Assembly (NCBI GenBank): GCA_046330455.1 | Contig: JAXLSU010000002.1 | Span: 375,718 to 439,717 of the forward strand | Reading direction: 5' to 3' | From: CAVQXR01 sp046330455 | Lineage (GTDB): Bacteria > Actinomycetota > Thermoleophilia > Gaiellales > Gaiellaceae | DNA length: 64,000 bases | Shown here: one piece after another, positions 33,038-44,014 of the stretch | Position numbering within the stretch: position 1 is the stretch's first letter | How the letters are laid out: every line of letters begins with the position of its first letter | The notes under the pieces: generated by a model | Seen by the model: only the letters and a program-made list of their open reading frames with translations | What the model was told of the DNA's origin: nothing | Databases searched by the model: none | Made by a program: the position numbers and the translations under genes

Positions 33038-34948
33038 TCAGCCGCTTTGTCCCGGGCCGGGATACCCATGCCGCGCGAGCACCTCGCCGATCTCGGCGAC
33101 GCTAGCCGGGTCGTCGATCGTCGGCGGGAAGGTCGCTTCCTCCCCGTCGGCGAGCTTGCGGATCGTGCCGCGCAGGATCTTTCCGGATCGGGTCTTCGGG
33201 AGCCGGTCGACGACGAGCGCCGCCTTGAACGACGCGACGGGGCCGATCCGGTCCCGGACGAGCTGGACAGCCTCCGCCGCGATCTGCTCGTGCGGCTGTT
33301 CCACACCGGCCGCAAGAACGAGGAGCCCGACCGGGACCTGGCCCTTCAGCCCGTCGGCGGCACCGATCACCGCGCACTCGGCGACCGCGGGATGGGAGGC
33401 CAGCACCTCCTCGATCGCGCCGGTCGAGAGGCGGTGGCCGGCGACGTTGATGATGTCGTCGGTTCGGGCCATGACGAACACATACCCGTCCTCGTCGAGG
33501 TAGCCGGCATCGCCGGTCTCGTAGAAGCCCGGGAACCGCGCGAGGTAGGCCTCCCGGAACCGCTCCTCCGCGTTCCAGAGGGTCGGCGAGCAGCCGGGCG
33601 GCATCGGGAGTCGGCCAACGATCGAGCCGGTCTGCCCCGCGGCAAGCTCCTCCCCCTCGTCGGACAGCACTCGCAGGTCCCAGCCCGGCGCGGCACGTGT
33701 GGGCGAGCCGGGCTTCACCGTCAGCTGCTCGATCCCGACGCAGTTCGCGGCGATCGCCCAGCCCGTCTCGGTCTGCCACCAGTGGTCGATCACGGGCACG
33801 CCGAGCTTCTCCTCAGACCAGCGCAACGTGTCCGGGTCACAGCGCTCGCCGGCGACGAACAGCGTGCGGAAGCCAGACAGGTCATACCGAGCGAGATGCT
33901 CCGCCTGCGGATCCTGCTGGCGGATCGCCCGGATCGCGGTCGGCGCGGTGAAGAGGGCAGAGACACCGTGCTGGGAGATCACGCGCCAGTACGCCCCGGG
34001 GTCGGGCGTCCCGACCGGCTTGCCCTCGTAGAGCACCGTCGTGCAGCCGTACAGCAGCGGTGCGTAGACGATGTAGGAATGGCCGACGACCCACCCGATG
34101 TCCGACGCGGCCCAGTAGACCTCACCCGGCTCGACGCCGTAGACCGCCCGCATAGACCAGGCCAGCGCCACGGCGTGACCGCCGTTGTCGCGGACGATCC
34201 CCTTCGGCTGGCCGGTCGTCCCGGACGTGTAGAGGATGTAGAGAGGATCGGTCGCCTCGACCGGGACGCACGCCGCCGGCCCGGCACCCTCGAGCGCCTC
34301 GTGCCACTCGAGATCGCGTCCGGGCACGAGCTCGGCCTCCTCCATCGGCCGCTGGAAGACGATGCAGCGCTCGGGTTTCGTCTCGACCATGTCGATCGCA
34401 GCGTCGAGCAGCGGCTTGTAGGCAACGACCCGACCCGGTTCGATCCCACAGGAGGCGGTGACGACGACCTTGGGCGTGGCGTCGGCGATCCGCGACGCGA
34501 GCTCAGCCGCCGCGAACCCCCCGAACACGACCGAGTGGATCGCTCCCAGGCGGGCGCACGCGAGCATCGCGACCACCGCCTCGGGGACCATCGGCATGTA
34601 CACGATCACACGGTCGCCCTTCCCGACCCCGAGCCGCGCCAGGGCGCCCGCGAAGCGGGCGACGCGATCGCGCAGCTCGCGGTAGGTGAAGCTCGCGACC
34701 GTGTCCGTGACCGGGGAGTCGTAGACGAGCGCAAGCCGCTCCCCGTGCCCAGCCTCGACATGGCGATCGAGGGCGTTGTGGCAGGTGTTGAGGCGACCGC
34801 CCGTGAACCAGCGGTAGAACGGCGGCCGGGAGTCGTCGAGCACGCGCTCCCACGGCTCGGCCCAGTCGATCGCCTGCGCGGCCTCCGCCCAGAAGCCGTC
34901 AGGATCGTCGAGCGAGCGCCGGTAGACCGAGTCGAAGCTGCCCACCAC
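33038..34948 (-). CDS. prpE: Short-chain acyl-CoA synthetase, propionyl-CoA synthetase type
   Basis: Activates a short carboxylate, most likely propionate, with ATP and CoA. The ANL superfamily motifs are YILYTSGTTGQPKGI (P-loop), DHWWQTETGW, YETGDAGYLDEDGY and the catalytic Lys in LPKTRSGKILRGTIR. The N-terminal ACAS segment (FYRWFTGGRLNTCHNALDRHVE) and AYKPLLDAAIDMVETKPERCIVFQRP resemble PrpE/ACSS3 more than acetyl-CoA synthetase. The exact acyl preference is inferred. The listed start is GTG 34948, followed by a second GTG. The stop lies in a GTCAGCCGC stretch resembling the repeat core of the mreB-mreC spacer. Confidence 0.88.
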   Translation of the reverse strand: MVGSFDSVYRRSLDDPDGFWAEAAQAIDWAEPWERVLDDSRPPFYRWFTGGRLNTCHNALDRHVEAGHGERLALVYDSPVTDTVASFTYRELRDRVARFAGALARLGVGKGDRVIVYMPMVPEAVVAMLACARLGAIHSVVFGGFAAAELASRIADATPKVVVTASCGIEPGRVVAYKPLLDAAIDMVETKPERCIVFQRPMEEAELVPGRDLEWHEALEGAGPAACVPVEATDPLYILYTSGTTGQPKGIVRDNGGHAVALAWSMRAVYGVEPGEVYWAASDIGWVVGHSYIVYAPLLYGCTTVLYEGKPVGTPDPGAYWRVISQHGVSALFTAPTAIRAIRQQDPQAEHLARYDLSGFRTLFVAGERCDPDTLRWSEEKLGVPVIDHWWQTETGWAIAANCVGIEQLTVKPGSPTRAAPGWDLRVLSDEGEELAAGQTGSIVGRLPMPPGCSPTLWNAEERFREAYLARFPGFYETGDAGYLDEDGYVFVMARTDDIINVAGHRLSTGAIEEVLASHPAVAECAVIGAADGLKGQVPVGLLVLAAGVEQPHEQIAAEAVQLVRDRIGPVASFKAALVVDRLPKTRSGKILRGTIRKLADGEEATFPPTIDDPASVAEIGEVLARHGYPGPGQSG

Positions 34949-34989
34949 GCCCGAGTCTAACGCCGGTCAGCCATCTAGGATCAGCACCC

Positions 34990-36900
34990 GTGCGGGCAAC
35001 CGTCATCGCGGTCATGGCCGCAGCGCTCGCCCTTGCCGGCAACGCCTCGGCGGCCGATCCGGCCGCCGAGAAGCTCGTCGCGAAATATGCACCCATCGTG
35101 CGGCTCGTCGAGCAGGAGGGCGCCTGCGGCATCGGCGAGCCGTTCGAGCCGATCGACGTCGAGCTCGTGCTCGGCAGCGACGAGGTCGCCTTCCGGGGAC
35201 CGTGGAACCGGACCGACCTCGTCGGGATCGGCCCGACCGCCGACGAGCTCGGACGCGGGAAGCCCGGCTACCACCTCGACTTCCCCGGCAACCCGGTCGA
35301 TCCCGGCTGCACCTACGAGGAGTGGTCGAAGCGGATCAGCAAGGGCAGTACGCCGACGACGTACGGCCGCGTCGTGAAGGAGGCCGGCTACCCCGACAAG
35401 CTCGCGCTGCAGTACTGGTTCTTCTACGTCTTCAACGACTACAACAACAAGCACGAGGGCGACTGGGAGATGATCCAGCTCGTCTTCGATGCCGCCGATG
35501 CCGCCGGGGCGCTCCTCGAGGATCCCGTGCTCGTCGGGTACAGCCAGCACGAAGGTGGCGAGCGGGCCGAATGGGGAGAGGAGAAGCTCGAGGTCGTCGG
35601 CGGCACGCACGTCGTCGTCTACCCCGGTGCAGGGTCGCACGCAAACCACTTCGGACAGGGTCTCTACCTGGGTCGCAGCGCCGAGCAGGGAGTGGGCTGC
35701 GACGACACGAACGGGCCGCACCGCGAGCTCGAGCCCGTGGCGAGGACCGTGCCGACCGATCCCGTCGACTATCTTCTCGCCTACCCGTGGCTCGGCTTCC
35801 TCGGCCGCTGGGGAGAGCTCCAGCCCGCCTTCTTCAACGGGCCGACGGGACCGAACGACAAGCTCCAGTGGACGCAGCCGATCAGCTGGTCGGAGGCCTG
35901 GCGCGACACCGCCTTCAGAGTTCCGGTCGGGCGCGCGCTCGGCCCCGATGCCACCGACTTCTTCTGCTCCGCGATCGCTCGCGGCTCCGCCGTCCTGACA
36001 CGGGCGATCAACGACCCGGCCGCCGTCCTGATCGGGTTCGCAGTCGTGGTCGGGCTGCTCGTCTTTGCCGCATCGCGAACGGCCTGGGAGTCCTCGGCGC
36101 CGCTCCGGCTCGCGCGGCGTCGCGCCTGGGGACAGATCGTGTCGTCGGCGCGGCGCATGTACCGAAGCCGGTTTGGCCTCTTCGCCAGGATCGGCCTCGC
36201 CTTCGTGCCGGCGGGAATCCTGATCGCGCTGCTCCAGGCGCTCCTGTTTCGCCTCGTCGGGCTCGACGATCTCACCGAGTCGGTGGGCGAGCGAAACGCG
36301 CTCACCACCGGGCTCGCACTCGGTCTCGGCCTGCTGTTCGAGCTGCTCGCGCTGACGATCGTCCAGGCGGCGACGGCCCGGGCGATGGTCGAGATAGACG
36401 CCGGGAGGCCGGTGACCGCCCTTACCGCCTACGCCTCCCTCAGGGGCCGAGTCCGCCACCTGCTCGGGGCGCTGATCTTCGTCGCCGCGCTGTCCGCCGT
36501 CCTGCTGAGCGTGACGCTCTTCCTCGCGCTCCCGATCGTCGTGTGGCTCGTCACCCGCTGGTCGCTCCTCAGCCAGGTGATCGTCCTCGAGCGCCGCTCG
36601 GCGTTCGACTCGCTCAGCCGCAGCGCGGAGCTCGTGCGCGGGAGGTTCTGGCGCGTCGCCACGATCACCCTGGTCGTCGTCGGGATCGCGCTGCTGCTCG
36701 GCCCGCTGCTCGGCGTGGCGCTCCTCTTCGTGACGTCGGCCTCCTTCGACGTCGTCAACCTCGTCTCGTCGTTCGTGTACGTGATCACGATCCCCTTCGC
36801 CGCGATCGCGACCACGTACCTGTACTTCGACTGCCGCGTGCGCGAGCAGATCGAGCCCGAGGAGCGCAGGCGCGTCGCCGAGCTGCCGGCGGAGATCTAG
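34990..36900 (+). CDS. Vps62-like exported domain fused to membrane domain
   Basis: A signal peptide (MRATVIAVMAAALALAGNASA) precedes a roughly 320-residue extracytoplasmic domain containing LALQYWFFYVFNDYNNKHEGDWEMIQLVF, YSQHEGGERAEW, HVVVYPGAGSHANHF and a terminal DFFCSAIARG. This is the conserved core of Vps62/DUF946-type proteins known mainly from fungi and plants, with scattered bacterial members. From about residue 340 follow one helix and then five to six transmembrane segments resembling DUF975/GDPD-type membrane domains (GLFARIGLAFVPAGILIALLQALLF, VALLFVTSASFDVVNLVSSFVYV). Function unknown. Its TAG overlaps the TAG of the convergent gene. Confidence 0.7.
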   Translation: MRATVIAVMAAALALAGNASAADPAAEKLVAKYAPIVRLVEQEGACGIGEPFEPIDVELVLGSDEVAFRGPWNRTDLVGIGPTADELGRGKPGYHLDFPGNPVDPGCTYEEWSKRISKGSTPTTYGRVVKEAGYPDKLALQYWFFYVFNDYNNKHEGDWEMIQLVFDAADAAGALLEDPVLVGYSQHEGGERAEWGEEKLEVVGGTHVVVYPGAGSHANHFGQGLYLGRSAEQGVGCDDTNGPHRELEPVARTVPTDPVDYLLAYPWLGFLGRWGELQPAFFNGPTGPNDKLQWTQPISWSEAWRDTAFRVPVGRALGPDATDFFCSAIARGSAVLTRAINDPAAVLIGFAVVVGLLVFAASRTAWESSAPLRLARRRAWGQIVSSARRMYRSRFGLFARIGLAFVPAGILIALLQALLFRLVGLDDLTESVGERNALTTGLALGLGLLFELLALTIVQAATARAMVEIDAGRPVTALTAYASLRGRVRHLLGALIFVAALSAVLLSVTLFLALPIVVWLVTRWSLLSQVIVLERRSAFDSLSRSAELVRGRFWRVATITLVVVGIALLLGPLLGVALLFVTSASFDVVNLVSSFVYVITIPFAAIATTYLYFDCRVREQIEPEERRRVAELPAEI

Positions 36901-37733
36901 CCCGGGCGGCGAAGCGCGTAGCGCAGGAAGAGGTAGTCGCGGTCTCGGCGGACACCCAGCAGCGTGCTGTTCACGGGGCTCCCCGGGGCGAGCTCGGCGC
37001 CTTCGACGAGCCCCAGCCTGGCTCCTGGCTCCGCCCGTCCGGCAAGAAGCGGCGAGACCGTCAGGAACAGCTCGTCGGCGACCCCGGCGGCGAGCAGCGC
37101 GCCGAACAGGGAGGGCCCGCCCTCCGAGAGGATCAGCTCGTGACCGCGTGCCCGCAGCAGCTCGACGGCCGCGCGCGCGTCGACCGTCGGCCCGTCGCCG
37201 ACCGCGATCGCCTCCGAGGCGCCGGGAAGCCGGCTGCGAAGGCGGGCGTGCCCGGCCGGCGTCGTCAGCACGAGCGCTCCGGCCTCGAGCGCGGGGTGCC
37301 CGGGGTCGAGCTCCCCGCGCCGGGTCAGCACGACGAGCTCCGGCTGCGCCGCGAGCCCGAGGCGGCTGCGGAGCGTCGCGAACGCCGCGACGTGCTCCGG
37401 GCAGAACGCCTCGGCGGTCCAGCGACCGGCTGACGAGGCCCCGAACGTCGAGGCGCCGATCAGGAGCGCCCCGGCGCAGGCCCGCAGCAGCGCCATCACG
37501 AACCGGTCGGCACCGGTGGCGCCGCCGATCAGCTGCGACGACCAGCCGGGCTCGGACGGCATCGCGACCACGCCGTCGACCGTCGAGATGAAGTTCACGA
37601 AGAGCCGCGGGTGCTCGAAGCCGAGCGTACCGCCGTAGCGCCCACCCAGCCCGGCCGGAAGCTCGAACGCCTCGAGCCCGTCCGGCTCGTAGAGCAGCTC
37701 GAGCGCACGAGGGTCGTCATGCCGTCCTGCCAT
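36897..37733 (-). CDS. RibD C-terminal domain / pyrimidine reductase-like protein
   Basis: A dihydrofolate-reductase-fold protein of the RibD_C family, which in RibD reduces the ribosyl chain of the riboflavin precursor. Core motifs are RLFVNFISTVDGVVAMP, a GADRFVMALLRACAGALLIGASTF nucleotide-binding region, and HELILSEGGPSLFGALLAAGVADELFLTVSPLLAG. No deaminase domain is present and no riboflavin genes are near, so it may be a stand-alone reductase for another substrate. The 278-residue length matches such single-domain proteins. Confidence 0.8.
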   Translation of the reverse strand: MAGRHDDPRALELLYEPDGLEAFELPAGLGGRYGGTLGFEHPRLFVNFISTVDGVVAMPSEPGWSSQLIGGATGADRFVMALLRACAGALLIGASTFGASSAGRWTAEAFCPEHVAAFATLRSRLGLAAQPELVVLTRRGELDPGHPALEAGALVLTTPAGHARLRSRLPGASEAIAVGDGPTVDARAAVELLRARGHELILSEGGPSLFGALLAAGVADELFLTVSPLLAGRAEPGARLGLVEGAELAPGSPVNSTLLGVRRDRDYLFLRYALRRPG

Positions 37734-37848
37734 ACGGTAAGTCCTCCCGAAGCGATGCTAGCGACCGCAGGCGGCTCGATCCGGGCCGAGACCGAGTACG
37801 GTTATTCGAGACAACCCGCACGGTGTGGTTCCCGACAGGAGGGAGCGA

Positions 37849-39726
<1,878 letters not shown>

Positions 39727-39738
39727 GCCCGACGGAGC

Positions 39739-41067
39739 TCAGCGGCCGGGGAGCCAGCGCTCGACGAGCCTGATGCGCCGGGCGGGCCGACCGGTTCGCT
39801 CCTCGGCGCGGTCGGCGCTCGCCAGCACGCCCGGGATCACCCGGGTTGCGAGCCAGCGCACCGGCTCGGGCTCCCAGCGACGGCACCGGTGCCCGACCCA
39901 GGGCAGGGTGACGAGGTCTGTGTCCCGGTCGAGGATCAGGTCAGCGGCGGTCCTCGCCGCGACGTTCGAGCCGACGACGCCGTGCCCCCCGTAACCCCCG
40001 ACGAGCGCGAGCCCGGCCGCACGGTCGACGTCGACGCTCATGCACCAGTCGCGAGGGGCGGCGAACGGCCCGCCCCAGCGGTGCGTGACGCGTGCCCCGT
40101 CGGTCTGCGGGAAGTGCCGTCGCAGGGCCTGTTCGAGCCGCCCGTGGATCGCCGGCCGTAGCTCGTCCTCCTCGCGGATTGCGCCTCCGAACCGGTACGG
40201 GGTCCCGTAGCCGCCGATCGCGATCCGATCGTCCCGCGTCCGCTGGGCGTAGAAGAAGATGTGCCGCTGGTCGGCGAGCGTCTCACCGCGCGACCAGCCG
40301 AGCTCGTCCCAGACCTCGGCAGGCAGCGGCTCGGTCGCGATCATGTGCGAGAAGACGGAGAGGAAGCGCCGGCGCTCGCCGGGGAACCTGGTCGTGTACG
40401 ACTCGGTCGCGCGCACCACGATCTCGGCGCGAACCGTGCCCTGATCACACGTGACCCGCCCCGGGTCGATCCGGCTAGCATGCGTGCGCTCGGGGATCGT
40501 GACGCCGCGCCGCTCGCAGGCCTCGGCGAGCCCCCGTGCGAGCCTTGCCGGATCGACGCGTGCGCAGTGCGGCGTGTATGCGCCCCCGTACGCTCCGCTG
40601 ATGCGAACACGCTCGCAGACCTCGTCGACCGTGAGCAGCCACGCATCGTCCTCACCGAATCCCCGCTCACGCCTTGCCCGCAGGCTCTCCTGGACGCGCA
40701 GGAGCTGCGGCTCGCTCGTCGCGACCCGGACCGAGCCGCCCTTCACGTACCCGCAGTCGATCCCCTCGGCCGCAACGACCTCTCCGATCCAGTCGATCGC
40801 GTCGATGACCGTCCGCTCCGCGCGCATGACGCCGTCGGCGCCGTGCGTGCGGCCGTACACCGAGGCCTGACCCGCCATGCCGGCGGAGACGAAGCCGCCG
40901 TTGCGCCCCGAGGGCCCGTACCCGGCGATCTCGGCCTCGAGCACGACGATCCGCAGGTCGGGCGCTTCCGTCGCGAGGGCGTACGCGGTCCAGAGACCTG
41001 TGAAGCCGGCGCCCACGATCGCGACGTCGTAGTCGGCGTCGCCCGGCAGCGCCGGACGCGGGCTCAA
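39739..41067 (-). CDS. FAD-dependent amine/amino-acid oxidoreductase (DadA/PuuB type)
   Basis: A DAO-fold flavoprotein. The dinucleotide-binding motif VAIVGAGFTGLWTAYALA is near the start, and the GPSGRNGGFVSAG segment is typical of gamma-glutamylputrescine oxidase-like enzymes. HIFFYAQRTRDDRIAIGGYG and LALVGGYGGHGVVGSNVAARTAADLIL close the FAD domain. TTG 41067 is the only start found. The upstream frame reads ARSLWLDGLAG, which resembles the family N-terminus, so translation may begin earlier at an unrecognised codon. Substrate unknown. Confidence 0.8.
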   Translation of the reverse strand: MSPRPALPGDADYDVAIVGAGFTGLWTAYALATEAPDLRIVVLEAEIAGYGPSGRNGGFVSAGMAGQASVYGRTHGADGVMRAERTVIDAIDWIGEVVAAEGIDCGYVKGGSVRVATSEPQLLRVQESLRARRERGFGEDDAWLLTVDEVCERVRISGAYGGAYTPHCARVDPARLARGLAEACERRGVTIPERTHASRIDPGRVTCDQGTVRAEIVVRATESYTTRFPGERRRFLSVFSHMIATEPLPAEVWDELGWSRGETLADQRHIFFYAQRTRDDRIAIGGYGTPYRFGGAIREEDELRPAIHGRLEQALRRHFPQTDGARVTHRWGGPFAAPRDWCMSVDVDRAAGLALVGGYGGHGVVGSNVAARTAADLILDRDTDLVTLPWVGHRCRRWEPEPVRWLATRVIPGVLASADRAEERTGRPARRIRLVERWLPGR

Positions 41068-41203
41068 CGAGCCGGCGAGACCGTCGAGCCAGAGGCTCCG
41101 TGCGCGGTAGCGGGATTCGAGCGAGGCGTCGATGCTGCGAGTCTAGGCTCGCCGGGCGCGGCCGGCCGTGCCTACCCGCCTCTCGGCTGGCCCGGAGCCC
41201 CGC

Positions 41204-42481
41204 TCACGTCCGGTGCGAGGCCCGTTCCCGCTCGATCCGGGCGAGCCTCGCGACGATCGGAAGCACGAGCAGGACCGGCAGCCCGACGACGGGCCACAGC
41301 ACCGCGTACCCGTCCGTCTGCTCGAGGACGGACGAGAAGGCGTCGATCGCGATCCCGGCGAGCGGCGGGCCGATGAGCAGCCCCACCCCGCGAGTCATCA
41401 CCGCGAGCGCCGAGACGGTTCCCTGGTCGTGGCCGGGCATCAGCTTGAAGAGAAGCGCCCAGGCGAGCGTCATGACGGTGCCGCCGGCGATCGCGATCAC
41501 GAAGATGGGCGCGTAGTACCACGTGTGCCACCGCTCGGCAAAGCCCGCGAGCGTGAGGCCGATCCCGTACCCGAGCGAGGCCCAGAAGAGCACCCGTCCG
41601 ACCCCCAGCCTGTCGACGAACGGAGCGAGAGCCGCGGCGGCGACGGCGTACCCGAGCGTCACGAACGCGAGCACGGTCGAGGAGACGACGAGCGACTGGT
41701 CGAGCCCGACGACGATGTACAGCGCGACGAACGTCCGCATGCCGGCGAAGGTCGTCTCCCACGCGATGTTGGCGACGAGGAACCCGCGCACCTCCCGGTT
41801 GTCGCGAACGACGTGCCAGGGTGCGAGGAGGTGCGATCGGATCCCGTCGAACCGGCGGCGTCCTCGCCTCACCTCGCGAACGAGGACCGGCACGAGCCCG
41901 CACGTGACCGCCGTCACCGCGCCCGCGAGCAGGAACGGGAGCGGCCGCCAGGCAGCGAGCGCGAGGCCTCCTCCGACGAGCGCGCCCGCCATCGCGATCC
42001 CGCGCATGATGCTGGCCGCGGCCTGACCTCGACCGGCGACCGCAGCCGGCACGAGGTCGGCGTAGAGCCCGCGCCACGGCGGCTCGTAGACGTAGTTCCC
42101 GAAGAAGAACACGAACAGCAGCACGGTCGTCGCCCAGAGCGTCGGCATCGAGCCGACGAGCGCGACGGCGAGCGCCATCGGAGGCAGCGCGAGAACCAGG
42201 TAGGGCCGGCGGCTCCCCAGCGGCGTCGTCGTGGCGTCGCTGAGCGGGCCGACGACGAACGGAACGACCAGTGCGAAGACCCCCTCGGCAGCGAGGACGG
42301 CGCCGATCAGCGCGTCCGAGTGCGTGAAGTCGCGCAGCACCGTGGGGAGGTAGGCGGCGACGGTCGCCGTCGGCCAGGCGAGCCCGAGGGCGCCGAGGCC
42401 GAGCGTCCAGATGAGGCGCTCCGATCCCGGCGGCGCCTCGCGTCTGCGGGAGCGCGCCGCACGCCTGGCCCGGCGGGCCAT
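41204..42481 (-). CDS. Major facilitator superfamily transporter (GPH/SLC45-like)
   Basis: About twelve hydrophobic helices in 425 residues. LSDATTTPLGSRRPYLVLALPPMALAVALVG is the loop 2-3 signature, similar to sugar/SLC45-type carriers, and YVYEPPWRGLYADLVP lies where the family has its conserved N/P-rich loop. The N-terminus is strikingly arginine-rich (MARRARRAARSRRREAPPGSER). The substrate could be a glycoside or other small solute. Divergent from the malic enzyme gene. Confidence 0.8.
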   Translation of the reverse strand: MARRARRAARSRRREAPPGSERLIWTLGLGALGLAWPTATVAAYLPTVLRDFTHSDALIGAVLAAEGVFALVVPFVVGPLSDATTTPLGSRRPYLVLALPPMALAVALVGSMPTLWATTVLLFVFFFGNYVYEPPWRGLYADLVPAAVAGRGQAAASIMRGIAMAGALVGGGLALAAWRPLPFLLAGAVTAVTCGLVPVLVREVRRGRRRFDGIRSHLLAPWHVVRDNREVRGFLVANIAWETTFAGMRTFVALYIVVGLDQSLVVSSTVLAFVTLGYAVAAAALAPFVDRLGVGRVLFWASLGYGIGLTLAGFAERWHTWYYAPIFVIAIAGGTVMTLAWALLFKLMPGHDQGTVSALAVMTRGVGLLIGPPLAGIAIDAFSSVLEQTDGYAVLWPVVGLPVLLVLPIVARLARIERERASHRT

Positions 42482-42601
42482 GCCGACAGCGTGGTCGAAG
42501 GGCACGGTCTCAGCATGCCGTTGGCGCACGGCCGGTGACGCGCACACCCGCGTCCGCGTTCCGGTCCTGCGGCCGGCGGCCGGCAGGCTAGGGTTCAGGC
42601 C

Positions 42602-44008
42602 GTGGCCCATCTGTCTGCATCGTTCAGCGCGACCCTCCGCGTTCGGCTGCAGGACCGGCCGGGCGCCTTCGCCGACCTCGCCCGCGCGATCGGCGACGCC
42701 GGTGGCTCCCTCGACGCGATCGACCTCGTGCGGGTCGACCACGACGCGAAGATCCGTGACGTCACGGTGCTCGCGGGCAACGCCGAGCACCTCGACCGCA
42801 TCGTCGAGGCCGCCCGGGCCGTGCCCGGCATCGCCGTCGAGCACGTCTCCGACCGGACGTTCCTCATGCACCTCGGCGGCAAGATCGAGGTGCAGCCGAA
42901 GGCGCCGCTGAAGACGCGCGACGACCTCTCGATGGCCTACACGCCCGGGGTCGCCCGCGTCTGCCAGGCGATCGCTGCCGACCCCGAGAACGTCTGGAGC
43001 CTCACGATCAAGCGCAACAGCGTCGCCGTCGTCACCGACGGCACCGCGGTGCTCGGGCTCGGAGACATCGGCCCCGAGGCGGCCCTGCCGGTGATGGAGG
43101 GCAAGGCGATGCTGTTCAAGGAGTTCGGCGGTATCGACGCCTTCCCGATCGCGCTCGCGACCAGGGACACGGACGAGATCGTGCACGCGATCGAGGCGAT
43201 CAGCCCCGTCTTCGGGGGGATCAACCTCGAGGACATCTCCGCACCGCGGTGCTTCGAGATCGAGGACCGGCTGCGCGCCTCGCTCGAGATCCCGGTCTTC
43301 CACGACGACCAGCACGGCACGGCGATCGTCGTCCTGGCTGCGTTCCTCAACGCCCTGCGCGTGGTCGGCAAGCGCCCGGAGGACGTGAAGGTCGTCGTCA
43401 CCGGGGTCGGCGCCGCGGGTGTCGCCGTCACCCGGATCCTCGCTGCCGCCGGGGTTTCGAACATCGTCGGCTGTGACCGTGCCGGCGCCCTCCACCGCGA
43501 CCGGCCCGACCTGACGGGGATCAAGGCGCACTACGCCGTGGAGACGAACCCCGAGGGGCTGCGCGGCAGCGCCGACGAGGTGCTGGCGGGAGCGGACGTC
43601 TACGTCGGGCTGTCGACGCCGGGCGCCGTGTCGGCGGCGGCGATCCGGACGATGGCGCCGGGATCGATCGTGTTCGCGATGGCGAACCCGACGCCGGAGG
43701 TGACACCCGGCGAGATCGCGGACGTCGCCGCGGTGATCGCAACCGGACGATCGGACTACCCCAACCAGATCAACAACGTCCTCGCCTTCCCCGGCGTGTT
43801 CCGGGGCGCGCTCGACGTACGCGCCTCGGAGATCACCGAGGAGATGAAGGTGGCCGCCGGAGCCGCCATCGCCGCGGTCGTGACGGACGACGAGCTCGGC
43901 CCCGAGTACGTGATCCCGAGTGTGTTCAATCGCGACGTCGTACCGGCCGTGGCCTCGGCGGTCGCGCAGGCGGCCGAGCAGGCAGGCGTCGCCCGCCGCC
44001 CCGCCTGA
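42602..44008 (+). CDS. NAD(P)-dependent malic enzyme with N-terminal ACT domain
   Basis: Decarboxylates malate to pyruvate. Residues about 8-85 form an ACT regulatory domain (LRVRLQDRPGAFADLARAIGDAGGSLDAIDLV), suggesting amino-acid or metabolite control. The catalytic domain starts at LSMAYTPGVARVCQAI, has the Lys in LTIKRNSVAVVTDGTAVLGLGDIGPEAALPVMEGK and the metal site in GGINLEDISAPRCFEIE. The NAD domain has VVVTGVGAAGVAVTRILAAAG. The 468-residue length fits the bacterial short form plus ACT. Start GTG 42602. Confidence 0.93.
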   Translation: MAHLSASFSATLRVRLQDRPGAFADLARAIGDAGGSLDAIDLVRVDHDAKIRDVTVLAGNAEHLDRIVEAARAVPGIAVEHVSDRTFLMHLGGKIEVQPKAPLKTRDDLSMAYTPGVARVCQAIAADPENVWSLTIKRNSVAVVTDGTAVLGLGDIGPEAALPVMEGKAMLFKEFGGIDAFPIALATRDTDEIVHAIEAISPVFGGINLEDISAPRCFEIEDRLRASLEIPVFHDDQHGTAIVVLAAFLNALRVVGKRPEDVKVVVTGVGAAGVAVTRILAAAGVSNIVGCDRAGALHRDRPDLTGIKAHYAVETNPEGLRGSADEVLAGADVYVGLSTPGAVSAAAIRTMAPGSIVFAMANPTPEVTPGEIADVAAVIATGRSDYPNQINNVLAFPGVFRGALDVRASEITEEMKVAAGAAIAAVVTDDELGPEYVIPSVFNRDVVPAVASAVAQAAEQAGVARRPA

Positions 44009-44014
44009 GCAGGC

